A DNA stretch of 64,000 nucleotides. Source: Mesostigma viride. Lineage: Eukaryota > Streptophyta > Mesostigmatophyceae > Mesostigmatales > Mesostigmataceae. Positions 22,769 through 33,597 of the stretch are shown here, piece by piece (the first letter of the stretch is position 1; each line of letters begins with the position of its first letter). Under the pieces are notes generated by a model. That model was not told where the DNA came from and did no database searches. It saw only the letters and a list, made by a program, of their open reading frames with translations. Position numbers and translations under genes: made by a program. The DNA lies in the NCBI GenBank assembly GCA_009746045.1, contig RPFO01000924.1, forward strand, positions 43,501-107,500, in the 5' to 3' direction.

Positions 22769-22930
22769 CAGCATTGACAGCATTGACAGCATTGACAGCA
22801 TTGACAGCATTGACAGCATTGACAGCATGGACAGCATTGACAGCATTGACAGCATTGACAGCGTTGACAGCATTGACAGCATTGACAGCATTGACAGCAT
22901 TGACAGCGTTGACAGCGTTGACAGCGTTGA
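22769..22930. repeat. 9-bp minisatellite (ATTGACAGC)n
   Basis: Eighteen tandem units; the few variant units carry GTTGACAGC or ATGGACAGC. Confidence 0.96.
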
Positions 22931-25000
22931 TGCCGTTGGCATTCCACACAGAGCGAGGCGTGTTATCTCATCGCTGCTCGGGCCCACTAGCGCTATATCA
23001 CTTCATATATTACCCTGTAGAACGACCTGCCACTGGGAACCCCTTTGAGCAGCTCCACGCGACCGCTTTCCACCGCCTCCCATGCCGTGAGTGCGGACTT
23101 GGGACCGTAAAGGAAGTTCAGCATCCTGTGCTGATCATCGCTGACTGGGGATGACAAGGATAGGCGCAAAGCAAAGCCAAATTTGACAAGAAATGATGCA
23201 GGGCGTCAAGCACTGGTAGCTACACCCAGAAGCCACGTTCGTAGGACAAAGGTGATGTTATAAATCTCTTGAACCTTGAACCCCGGGAGCAAGAACCCGT
23301 CAGTCGAAATGTTTTGAACCCTAAAACTTCGGAAACGCGAAACGGAACCAGAATGCTCCACTACTAGCACGAACCATTGGGGCGCCCTTGTCCGTTAGAC
23401 CCCGTGCCAGCGAGAAGCGCGAGCACGCTCTTGTTGATTTCGTGAAGAGCAAAGAAAGGATCTTCCTTCATAATTCCATGTATGCTACGCCAATAGTACT
23501 AAGTTACGCAACGAAGGCGTTTTACAAATACTGCATGTTGATTTGTAAAGGTAGGCAGGTCGCCACCTATGTGAATTTAGTCCGAAAAGCGGATATGGAG
23601 AGCCAGCTACGGCCAATTATACCCGTCGTGCCAGGGGATGGTAGGACTTGAAATGAATTCGGACATTTCACATACAAGTTGGAAAAAAGGCCGCCTGAAA
23701 ATTGTAGATCTTGACGGTATCGACTGCTACGCTTTGACCTTATTGCAAAAAACTTTCGGTGCGCAGACGCTTCGAGACGCATGAACCATCGCCGTGTGCG
23801 CGCAATGTGAATTGGAAGGTGTTGCTACTGCACGAGGAACCAAGTCACAACTCACAAGAAATAAATTCCTGGCTACTGCCTGACGTTCAAGTACATACAT
23901 GACATCGGAGTGGCAGACTGCATGCCACGTGTCCCGACCGGCCCGCATTTCGCGGGAAGCCACGCGAAGCCACGCGTCCGTACTCCGTAGCCTCGCGAAT
24001 CTCAGTAGGGGGGAAAAACTTGACCGTTGGAGTCGAATTTGTCAACGCCCTTCGTTTTATTGGCATGGCCTCCGCCTACCAAGTAAAGCAACCTCATTAT
24101 GGTAAGTGGGCTCGAAGGTAAGGGGACACGTTAAGGGTAGCCATGCCGAAATATTAAAACGGGAAACACAAAGAGACATTGCGAGCCGGCCTTCTTTCCT
24201 TTCCACCCCGATACAAGCAGCAACATGGAAGGTAGGGGGCGCAATTTCGGGCTGTATCCGTCTACCCATCTAGAGCCCTAATGGCGGACGCAAAATCATG
24301 ATTATCGGTAGCTCGACTGAGCGTTTTTGGAAAGTTGCGCATAGAAGTGCGCATAGAAGCTTATCCTTTCTGCATCCGACCACCCGCGCTCTCCATTTCT
24401 CTGCTTGTGGCGTTTGGGGAAGTGTTGGGGGAGGGGGGCGGAAGGGCGGAAGGGTAGAAGGCGCAGTGTGGCGGCAATGTCTTCACGATGTCGTTCTAAG
24501 AAATTCAAGTTTCTTGCAAATCCGTTGCTCGCAAGCTAGCTGGAGCTGTGCACATCTTTATCGCATGGCATTGACGGGTTTTGTCGCCGGCTTGCTCTCC
24601 GCGCATGCTGGGTGACCAACGCGCTGGGTGGCCCGCGTGCTGCACAACAGGCTTCGTGCTGCGGCGCGTCCAAGAGATCGAGCGCTCATCGAAAACTAAG
24701 GTAGCTTACATAGGCGCAGCAGATTTTGCTCTAAGCCTGTGTACACCCCAGCGCAGTTTGATGCGAGAAATGAGCAGTTATGCCAGAAATATGATAGCTA
24801 GGGTACGGACACCAAATCTTGTACCTCCAATGCGTAGATGACTGCACTGTGCACGCCTTACGGACGCCAGATCGTTAGTGTTATACAACTATCCTCAAGG
24901 TTTGCGCCCCCCGTTTTACACGACGTGTATGCACACGCAGCATCATCTTACACTCTGCTGTATCTGGTTCTCTCTAGGTTATTGATTAGTCCGTTATGCT
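22931..25000. other. No gene recognised
   Basis: About 2 kb with only short, unconvincing frames on either strand and no recognisable RNA gene. Confidence 0.4.
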
Positions 25001-25399
25001 CCCTTCCCTTCCCTTCCCTTCCCTTCCCTTCCCTTCCCTTCCCTTCCCTTCCCTTCCCTTCCCTTCCCTTCCCTTCCCTTCCCTTCCCTTCCCTTCCCTT
25101 CCCTTCCCTTCCCTTCCCTTCCCTTCCCTTCCCTTCCCTTCCCTTCCCTTCCCTTCCCTTCCCTTCCCTTCCCTTCCCTTCCCTTCCCTTCCCTTCCCTT
25201 CCCTTCCCTTCCCTTCCCTTCCCTTCCCTTCCCTTCCCTTCCCTTCCCTTCCCTTCCCTTCCCTTCCCTTCCCTTCCCTTCCCTTCCCTTCCCTTCCCTT
25301 CCCTTCCCTTCCCTTCCCTTCCCTTCCCTTCCCTTCCCTTCCCTTCCCTTCCCTTCCCTTCCCTTCCCTTCCCTTCCCTTCCCTTCCCTTCCCTTCCCT
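25001..25399. repeat. (CCCTT)n pentanucleotide array
   Basis: About 80 perfect units. All three frames of each strand stay open through it (Pro-Ser-Leu or Gly-Arg-Glu-Lys), which explains the long spurious frames. It is not the chlorophyte telomere repeat (TTTTAGGG). Confidence 0.98.
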
Positions 25400-26301
25400 A
25401 TCCTGACCATGAATGCTGCATTCCACAGAAGACATGGGGTCATCACTGGGACAATAAGAGATACCGACTCAACACAAAATGCCCACCGGCGCACCTGCAT
25501 CGGGCGTTCGCACCCCACGCTCAGGGCACACGCCACCCCGCTAGTTTCGTGAGGCTCCTCGGACCGAGTGCCGTGTTCCTCCACGTGCGATGCCCTGAAG
25601 ACACAATAGGCTAGATAATATTATCATAGGCAGGAGGACGCCCCCCACGCCCTAAATTGGTCCAAGGTTTAGGGGCCGGTTTGCCTAGACCCAGCTGAAT
25701 GCTGATAAAAAAAGCAGGCACATCGCTTCCTTTTGTAAAGCAGCCATCTTTAATAAATGCCAGAAATCTCTCCCACAACCACACGCGTGACCGCTGTGTC
25801 TCCCTTTGGCCGATCGTGTTCAATTAGCTAACAAGCGACCATTGCAGGTTCCTCTATTGCCACATATATCGCCACATATATCGCCACACATATCGCCACA
25901 TACGCCGCCACTCATATCGCCACATATGCCGCCACTCATATCGCCACAAGTTGCGGCTGGAAAGTAGGCACACAGCGCCCCTATGCCTGAGGGAAGCTGG
26001 GGACGGTGATGCCCTCACACAGAGAGCACAAGGACAATGGTCCGGTAAAACAGCGTGCAATAAACAATGTGCTGCGTGTGTGCCTGCCGACTCCATGACC
26101 GACCGCCTTCTACCTTTTCTCATAGGTCGACGAACACTTTAAAGTCAAGCCCTGAACCCTAACTTGACTATTAAGTAATTTTAGCTTGACTACCATGATT
26201 GGCTTGAGCAACTTCGACTAAACACGCTTAGCTTGGCCAAGCATACCTTTGCTGATGCTCTATTCTTCTTGTCTGCAATGCTACTTGTTTCTTATCTGCA
26301 G
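25400..26301. other. Spacer with a 12-bp minisatellite
   Basis: 25859-25954 holds eight units of about GCCACATATATC. The rest shows no recognisable gene. The last 70 bp or so lead into a CTGCAG splice-acceptor-like site at 26301. Confidence 0.8.
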
Positions 26302-28509
26302 GGGAACACGGGGGCCTTCCCCGCAGACCACCAAGGAAACTCCGAGAACCGACAGCCCAACGTGCCGTCCTTAGCCCCTGTCCCCAACCCCAAGGCCAAC
26401 CACCGCACCGCAGTACCGCCCCATGACGCGGCCGCGCCGTGCACGCCCGCTCGACCGGGGGCAGAGGGATGGGGGCACGCTAGCCGGGGCACGGTGGGCC
26501 GAGTCAGCACGCCCCATCACTCCAAGCAGCCGCTGCTGTACCCCCCGGCTGCCAGCCCGGCTCCTGGGTGTGCCGCCTGGCATGGGGATGGCATGTTGGC
26601 GACCCAGGCACCCGAGGGTGTTTTGCAGGTAGGGCAAGCAGGTGTCGTGCACGTAGGGGCAAGCGGACGGTGTGCAAGTAAGGCAAGCGCGCATATGCCC
26701 GCAATGAGATTTATCTTTTGTCCTCCTTGAACCGGGCGACCGCGAAGGAATTCGTCTGGCATGCTTAGTGAAAGCTGCATACCTATCGCGGGTTTGCGAG
26801 GGGATGGTATGTTGATATCGCGTCGTCGATCGACGATTGGGCTGGTGCTTGGTCCATCGACACAAGTCCGTGGGTTGGGACCTGTTGCGCGTGTGCGTGT
26901 GTTGGGCAAGACCCAGTCTCCTTATTTGATAGCAAACATGTAGGGATGAATGGCCCACAAGCCCGCTCTACATACATCGGCAGTGGGATCCCATGTGAGA
27001 ACATTCCATGGGTGATCAGTTGCTTCGGCCGACCATAGCTGCACCACCAAGAACAGCCTAGAACAACCATAGCCAAGACCGGCCGTGCCCAGCTTCAGAT
27101 GGCTGTTATGCTGCATTCATGCACCTACTCCGCGCCTTTTCTATCCCATGCGTGTCCTGTGCATACAACCATGCCTATTTTGAGCCCGCCCTTTCAACTC
27201 TTCTGGCACACTCACCTCGTAAACCACTTGATTGCCGCACACACGCCACACCAACCCCAATGACACTCGGGGCACGCAGGTTGACGCGTGCCAGACCTCC
27301 ACCATGGACCCCGCACACTCCACCCACGACGCACTAGCGTACGCGGGTGCCACCCCCGCACGAACCGCCTCCCTCCCCCGGGCACCCCTTATGCCCGCAG
27401 GCGCCCCCAACCACCCGTCCATCCTCTTCTCGCCTCTCAGCGCTCCCGCACGGCGCGTCCGCGTGCGCCCAAAGACCCCCTCGGCCAAGCCCGCCTCCTC
27501 GATGACGCCCCAGGGTTCCGTCCGCCGCGCCCTGGGGCTATCCGCCCATGAGCCCCTGCCACACCACGCCTCCCCCGCGGCGGCCTCCCAGAGAAAGGGC
27601 GGCGGCACGTCGGCTAGTATCACCTCGCAGCCGGCACCGCGCCCCGCGTGGGTGAACCCTGCCGCGTTGGTGCACCGCCACGTGTCGTTTGTCGGCACGC
27701 AGCACAAGGACCACGCTGGTGGCCCAACGGGCCCTCGGGCCCACGGGTCGGCCTCCCGTGCCAATGCTGCCGCCGCCGGGGGAGTGGCCGCAGTTACACC
27801 AGATCTGCATCCGGCCATGCACGTCCCGACCCCTGCTATTGACGATGCGGATCATGTGGCGAAGGCAGTGCCAGGTGGTGTCCCGTTGGTCGATGCTCTC
27901 CTTTCGACCAGTGGTTCCCAGAATGGGGAATGGGAGGAGGAACCCTGCACCCCGAGGGTGGATGGTGGCGATGCCAGTTATAGTGACGTGGCGTTTTCTG
28001 GCGCCATCGTGAGCGTGCAAGGAGGGAGCCCGATCGCTCCAGGGGATAACCAGGCGTCAGCTGGGAGCGCCGCGAGGACCCTGGGCGCAGCCTATTCCTC
28101 AATGGGCACGTTGGGCCTAGGCGGGGCGGCCGTGCGCGTCCAGGTGGCAGAGGACAGTCACGATGATGGTACTTGTGGCCGCAGCGAACGCACGCCGGCC
28201 CGCCCGGCTGGCCCAGGAGCAGACCTGGGGGGTTCGCTGGCCGCTTTATTCCGTGATTTGCCAACGGAAACGGACAAGAGCAATAATAATACCTGTAGTG
28301 GTAACAGCCAGGGACTTGATAGCAATGTCAGCGATGCGGCGATGGCGGTGACGGCGCAGCAGGCAGAGGCCGGGGCCGTTCAGGCAATGGAGGTGGCTGT
28401 TGGTGGCTCTGCGGTCGCGGCGCTCCCTCCCCCCGTGCTGGACTCGTGTCGCGCCGTGCTGACACCCGTACGAGCCAGCAAGGTGGAACAGCGGCTGCTG
28501 GGGACACAG
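26302..28509 (+). CDS. Disordered Pro/Ala-rich protein of unknown function, exons a and b
   Basis: Two exons join in phase 0: 26302-26628 (CTGCAG before, CAG|GTAGGG after; 109 codons) and 27280-28509 (GCACGCAG before, ACACAG|GTGAGG after; 410 codons). The product is rich in Pro, Ala, Ser and Thr. It carries short basic motifs such as FSPLSAPARRVRVRPKTP and MTPQGSVRRALGL, and near the end AVLTPVRASKVEQRLLG. TPVR- and RRSxR-type motifs occur in disordered nuclear or mitotic proteins, but I do not recognise a domain. Upstream exons are not identified; an internal start at 27304 (MDPAHSTHD) is possible. GC content and codon use are those of the other host genes. Further exons of the same gene appear to follow to at least 33597. 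Confidence 0.55.
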
Positions 28510-28719
28510 GTGAGGGGTGGTGGGCTGGTACCTACAGGAGGTCGGCAGTAAAGGGTTGGCTGCTGGGGACGCTAGCGAGGGGTGGTGCTCTAGTGCCTAG
28601 TAATTAGTCACACTAATGTTTGTTATTTCCCTACGTGTTAGCTCTACCGTGGTAGAGACCTACCTATTGCTGGTCTCTGTTAGGTCCTTGCCCATTACTT
28701 ATCTTGTCCGTGCCCAGTA

Positions 28720-28970
28720 CGGTATTGGTCAAAATCAGTTTGCGACAAATTATTTTGCGACCCCATAACAAGGTAAAAGCTTAGATTTGCAAGGCAAAAC
28801 TGTTTCAACAAGTAGTTGCGACGCGGCGATTTCTTACCAAAAGCCAATGAAATTAGTACAAAATCTACTATACAAGTAGAGTGTCATGTTTGCGAGCCAA
28901 AATAAAGCTAATCAGTAGAAGTTTGCGAGGTCGATTCGCAAAGTATTTGTCGCAAAGTGATTTTGACCTC
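28720..28970. mobile_element. Short MITE related to the one at 7799-8444
   Basis: Left end CGGTATTGGTCAAAATCA and right end GCAAAGTGATTTTGACCTC share the GGTCAAAATC / GATTTTGACC inverted termini and the TTTGCGA motifs of the 646-bp element; TA flanks both ends. About 250 bp with no coding capacity, lying in an intron of the disordered-protein gene. Confidence 0.7.
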
Positions 28971-29259
28971 TACTGGTGCTTGTCTTATCCATGCCCACAA
29001 CTTGTCTGTTCGTGTCGGCAGCTACCTGTTTTAGGAGTCTGACAGCAGATGACCTCTGGGTGCCTGCTAAGCCCCCAGCCCTGGGGTGCCTGACATCAAT
29101 ACAGGAAAACATTTGTTGTCGCCATCTGTCCGTTGCTGTTGTGGCCCTAAACTTCACAGGTCGATCTTTTGCCCCTGCGGCCCTAAACTTTCGCAACCTG
29201 TTCCGTTCTCCTGTGGCCTTAGCCCTCTGCCCTCTGGTCTCGTGCCCCTGTTGACCCCC

Positions 29260-29500
29260 AGACATCCTCACGCCTGTCCCTTACCTTTGACTCTCTGTCC
29301 TACGGCTCCTGTGGCCCTGACCCTTCGCCCAACGGTTCCTCAGTTCCTGTCTCCTCCAGGCCATCCTCACGCCTGTCCGCTCTTCTGCTCCTGTGACCTA
29401 TCTCTTTGCCATCTGTCCATGTGCTGCGCTGGTCCTGTCGTTGTCGCCATCTGGTTTGTTCCTGTTGGACCCCAGACCATCCTCACGCCTGTCCGGCGCA
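29260..29500. repeat. Dispersed direct repeat in an intron
   Basis: CATCCTCACGCCTGTCC recurs near 29264, 29364 and 29479 within a CCTGTGG/CTGTCC-rich stretch, suggesting a decayed tandem array with a period of about 100-115 bp. Confidence 0.6.
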
Positions 29501-29502
29501 GC

Positions 29503-29641
29503 TGCCGCACCGTCAAGCCGGTGGGATGGGAGGGTTTTGACACCACCACGGCGCAAAGGGGCCGAGGTGTGGCGGGTGCCAGCACAACGGGGGGAGCCGC
29601 ACCTGCCGAGCCGATGTTGGAAGACTTGCTGGAGCAGACAG
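29503..29641 (+). CDS. Probable further exon of the disordered-protein gene
   Basis: The frame reads KPVGWEGFDTTTAQRG and ends EPMLEDLLEQT before AG|GTGCG at 29641. The GC-rich coding character matches the neighbouring exons. The acceptor is unsure: the good CAG at 29501 does not continue the phase of the preceding exon, so a small exon may be missing or the start lies elsewhere. Candidate tiny exons follow near 29807-29834 and 29925-29958 (GTAFVEYHHGP, followed by a strong GTGAGT), but their phases do not agree with the next exon. Confidence 0.4.
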
Positions 29642-30108
29642 GTGCGTTCAACAATAGTAAACTCTGATTACTTTGGAGGGTTAAAGAAGTGTGTTTGCCA
29701 GCCAGGTGCGGGAGCATCAAGCAAACCACACAGACATGATCTATGACTGCAGTTGAAATGCAGAGTCTTATGTTATTCTGCTGGTAGCATGTTGCTTTTC
29801 TGCCAGGTGCAGATGCACACAGCAACCTGCGCAGGTTTAAGCTGCATCCAGAATAATGCAGCCTCGATGGTTTCATCCCACAGCCTGCCGTTTCGGGTGA
29901 CCGCGGTGTTCTTCACCTTCCCAGGAACAGCATTTGTTGAGTACCACCATGGGCCCGTGTGAGTCCAACAATACAACTACCACATATAAGAATAAGCATT
30001 GACCACTAGTATGCGCCCACCTTACGCTTTCCATCCTGCCTCCTTGTGCTTTATTCTGTGCCACAAACCGCCCTATCCCCCCCCCCACCCCTCTCAACAC
30101 CCTGCCAG

Positions 30109-31799
30109 GCTACACATACACGCCCAACAAGGCCCTCAGGGGGGCCAACATGTACCTGCACCCGCCCCCACGGAGGCCCCGTCCTGTGTCCAACGAGGGT
30201 GACAACGGTGCTGGCAACAATGCCCCTGCCGTCACCACATTTGCTGCCACGACGACAACGGCGACAGCCAGTGCAGCCATATGCCCTCCTCCGCCGCCAA
30301 TTCTGGCGCCGTTGGAGCCTGTAAAAGAGGCGCCTCTGTTGCTCCTCGAAGCAAGCACTCGACACACCGAGGCTGGGGCTGCCGTTGCCACCACCGCCGC
30401 GGGTGCTGCGACTGCCAGAGTCACTATTGCTGACGTTGATGTCGTCAGTGCCACTGTTGATGGTGATGATGATGTCGGCACGCTTGCTGGCAATTCCAAT
30501 GCCGCTGGCGCTGCCACAACGCTGGTCTCTGGACAAGGGCCTGCCGATGCAGGCGTGAGCACACCCGTGCGAGTGGTGCCGGTGCCGACCCTCCAAGCTG
30601 ACGTGCCAACCCAAGCTGTGGTGTCAGATGCTGGTTTCCTGACTAGCTGCGGAGCCTCGAAACAGGTGGCAACAGGAGAGCCTGGATGGGAGCTTGCCGC
30701 GTTTGCCAGAATGATGGCGGCGGTGGCGCGCGCTGCGTTGCGTCAGCAAGCACAAGAGGAAGCGGGAGGGGATGCCAGCAGCGGCAATCCGCCAGGACGG
30801 GTCGGCGCGGACGTCTCAGGTGCGTAAGGCTTTGACATGGAAGCTCTGAGTAGCCCATGGCCATGATTGGCCCGCCCGTGGCTGCCAGGCTCCTGGGCTT
30901 TCCTTGCTGGTACAACTTACCCTATCTATCATCGCTTCAGCACATAATCTTTTGCAACTATCTTTTTAACTAAATAGCAATTTCATTTAACAATTAGTGT
31001 GGCTGCAAACACCGCCAGTCTCACTTCGGGAGCTGCTGCTATCTGGCCATGGCTGACACGCGGCTGGCCATTCCTTTGTCTTCTTAACTTTACTCCTTTG
31101 CATTGTCATCTCCTTTCCTTTGAGTTCTCAACTTTACTCCTTGCCTTCTCTTCCCCATTCCTTTGCCCTCTCACCTTTGCCTCCTCATCCCCATTCCTTT
31201 GCCCTCGCACCTTTGCCTCCTCATCCCCATTTCTTTGCCCTCTCACCTTTGCCTTCTCATCCCCATTTCTTTGCCCTCTCACCTTTGCCTTCTCATCCCC
31301 ATCCCTTTGCCCTCTCACCTTTGCCTCCTCATCCCCATTCCTTTGCCCTCTCACCTTCACTCCTTGCCTTCTCATCTCCATTTCTTTGTCTTCTCCCTTC
31401 ATATTTCTTGTCTCTTTGTCACCTTGTCTCCCTCGCCCCCACCAGCCACGCCAGTGATCACCCCGGCGTGCCCCCCCTCTGCGTGCGGCAGCCTCATCAC
31501 CAAGGCACCGGTGAAGGGGAAGCGGACGCCCCGCGCACGCAAGCCCAGGGGCACGCCAGCCTTCGCCACGCTGTCCCCGCTGCCCCTGGCGCAAGCACTC
31601 GCCACTCCCCTGCCTCCTGCCCAAGCGTTGGCGACTCCACTGCCACTTGCGCAAGCATCGGCCACTCCGCTGCCCTTTTCCCACGTGTTGGTGACTCCAG
31701 GGACGCCGGAGGTCGCTGGTGTGAAGGATGGCAGCAGCGAGATGGAGATTGGGAATTCGGCAGGATGGAATGTCTCCCCTGAGGTCATCTTTGGAGGAG
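30109..31799 (+). CDS. Disordered-protein gene, exons 30109-30819 and 31446-31799
   Basis: The first exon follows a pyrimidine tract and CTGCCAG at 30108 and reads YTYTPNKALRGANMY, then a long Ala/Thr/Val-rich part, ending at CTCAG|GTGCGT. The second begins after CACCAG at 31445; the split Ala codon joins correctly (phase 1), giving VSG-A-TPVITPACPP. It holds a basic patch KGKRTPRARKPRGTP and an 11-residue degenerate repeat of the type LAQALATPLP, ending EVIFGG before GAG|GTGGGT. Lys/Arg-Thr-Pro patches suggest a nuclear protein and possible proline-directed phosphorylation (inference). No known domain is seen. Confidence 0.55.
31130..31365. repeat. 36-bp minisatellite in an intron
   Basis: About six to seven units containing CCTTTGCCTCCTCATCCCCA and TTTGCCCTCTC occupy most of intron 30820-31445. 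The tract is almost entirely pyrimidine on the plus strand. Confidence 0.9.
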
Positions 31800-32148
31800 G
31801 TGGGTGGTATTATTGACAAGGAGCTGCGGTTACTTAGCACTTAGTGGTAATTGGTGGGATAGAACGTGACTGCCACATGCCCTCCGCCCCTTTTCTCTGG
31901 CATAGGGTTGGCATCACGATGACTCTCAGATTTACTAGCTCTTGGCTAACATGACATAGTCTGGTAGGCAGTTAGAAGGAGGCCCTTCTAGGTTCACCAG
32001 GATGACTTTCTACTGCGCAGGGTATTCCTGCCTGCCCAGCCTCCAGGATCGAACCAGCAAAAGTTTTTGCAGAAACGCGTGCAGCATCTCCCTGCGTTTG
32101 GCTGGGGAGGATTTATGAATAAAGGCACCAGTAGTGCATGTTTGCCAG

Positions 32149-32290
32149 CATCAGCGTTGACTGGACGAGCACCCGTGCTCAGGGACGAGCCTGGAAGCGG
32201 GTGCACTATGACCATCCCAAGGGAGTCACACCTCGGAAAAGGAAGTTCTCCCCAAGGCTTGTGCTGGCACGTGTGACAGAGATGAAGTGT
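32149..32290 (+). CDS. Possible basic exon of the disordered-protein gene
   Basis: After TTTGCCAG at 32148 one frame reads SVDWTSTRAQGRAWKRVHYD then HPKGVTPRKRKFSPRLVLA. The KRVxYDxPKxVTPRKRKF pattern is like basic nuclear or phosphatase-docking motifs. The donor is unclear (a GC-type AG|GCAAGT near 32294 is possible) and the phase relative to neighbours could not be fixed. Confidence 0.35.
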
Positions 32291-32680
32291 GCAGGCAAGT
32301 GCACAGGAGCACATGCAGTCTTGCCTGCCTTGTTGAAGGCGAGCTCAAAAGGTTTGTTACAGGCACATTACAGGGGGAAAAAGACATGGATGTATTAAGC
32401 GACCCAAAGGAAGGACTTGCTGCGCCATTTAGGCTTGCTCGCATTACGCTACCCTCACCTTTGAGGCACTGACATGCCCCCCGACGAGACTTCCTCCCGC
32501 CCCCCTCTCCTCTCTCCTCCTGCCCCCACAACGTTGTTCTTCAGAAATTGAAGCCAAACAAGCGACGGGGATTGCGACTGACTCACGGAAGGCAGTGAAG
32601 TCACATGTACGTCCCTGACGGCAAGACCAGTAGATGTTTCCCCCCTTAGCTTTCTCAAGCAATCTTTTCCCCCTCGTGCC

Positions 32681-32699
32681 CCCCCCCCCCCCCCCCCCC
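32681..32699. repeat. Poly(C) tract
   Basis: An almost uninterrupted run of 19-20 C in an intronic or intergenic part. Confidence 0.9.
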
Positions 32700-33374
32700 A
32701 TCTCCCCATCTCCCCATCCGCCCTTCCCCTTCCTCCTCAACTTTATAATAAACCTCTATCTACATGACATGTAGATGTAGTACGTGCTAAAGGTGCCCAG
32801 CTCAGAATTCTTTGTGGAGAGCGGAGTGAGGTTGTATGCCCACATATGGCCAAACGAGGCAGATGTGGAAGCAAGAAAATGGGGGTATGGAGCATGGTCT
32901 TTTCAAGCTTCAGGAAGCATATACGTTTTGTAGCACTTTGTTCGATACGGTTACATGAAATGGGGAAGTTACCAGCTTTTCAAGGAAGCACAACTTGAAG
33001 CACCCGCCTGGTAGTAACATCTGTTACCATCACGATTTAAGCAGACATGCAGGTTGACTCTAACTGCAAGCAGCCAAACAGAACTTCACACGTGAAAGCT
33101 GTGGGACTTGAAAGACTCTTCTTTCCCTTGCCTTTCTTTTTCTTTATCGCAATTTTTTGACTTTTCTGTCCGCCTTGTCCCAACAACTCTCGATGCAATC
33201 CCCAAACCCCTTCTCCTTACGTTTCCCAGCATTCCATGGGTCGGGTGCCGCTCGCCCTGGCGTTAGGGGTGGGATGCAACATACTTCTTGTAGTATGTCT
33301 ATCCCAATGACACGGCAAACCAATGAAAATGACACGGCCAATAGCAACGGTGACGTGGCCCCGTTTTCTTACAG

Positions 33375-33597
33375 GTGGAGGGCCTCAACACAGCAGAGCC
33401 TGCGCTCATTGCGGTGCGCCGCTCGGCACGCAAGATCCAACCGCCCTCCGCGCTGCTCCACGACTTTGACTGCACGATGAGCGCGCGGAAGGCCCACGGA
33501 AGGCCCGCGTGCGACACCAGGGATGCCCCTCGTGAGCCGGTGGTCTCCTCGCTGGCGTCGCAGTTGGAGGAGGCGGGGGCGGATGTCAGCACGCCAA
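33375..33597 (+). CDS. Probable exon with RRSARK motif of the disordered-protein gene
   Basis: TTTTCTTACAG at 33374 is a strong acceptor and CCAA|GTGAGT at 33597 a strong donor. Between them the frame reads ALIAVRRSARKIQPPSALL, then DFDCTMSARKAHG and SLASQLEEAGADVS. The RRSxRK...LL pattern resembles motifs of disordered mitotic/chromatin proteins, as does TPVRASK in the earlier exon. The following exon and the end of the gene could not be located. Confidence 0.5.

Noticed and set aside
22769-22930. CRISPR-like array
   Set aside because: Nine-bp units without spacers; a minisatellite in a eukaryotic genome.
25001-25399. Telomere-like array
   Set aside because: CCCTT lacks the AAAA of the chlorophyte repeat (CCCTAAAA) and lies inside ordinary sequence.
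24838-25614. Frames of 136-258 codons (Pro-Ser-Leu or Gly-Arg-Glu-Lys repeats)
   Set aside because: The five-base CCCTT array leaves every frame open.
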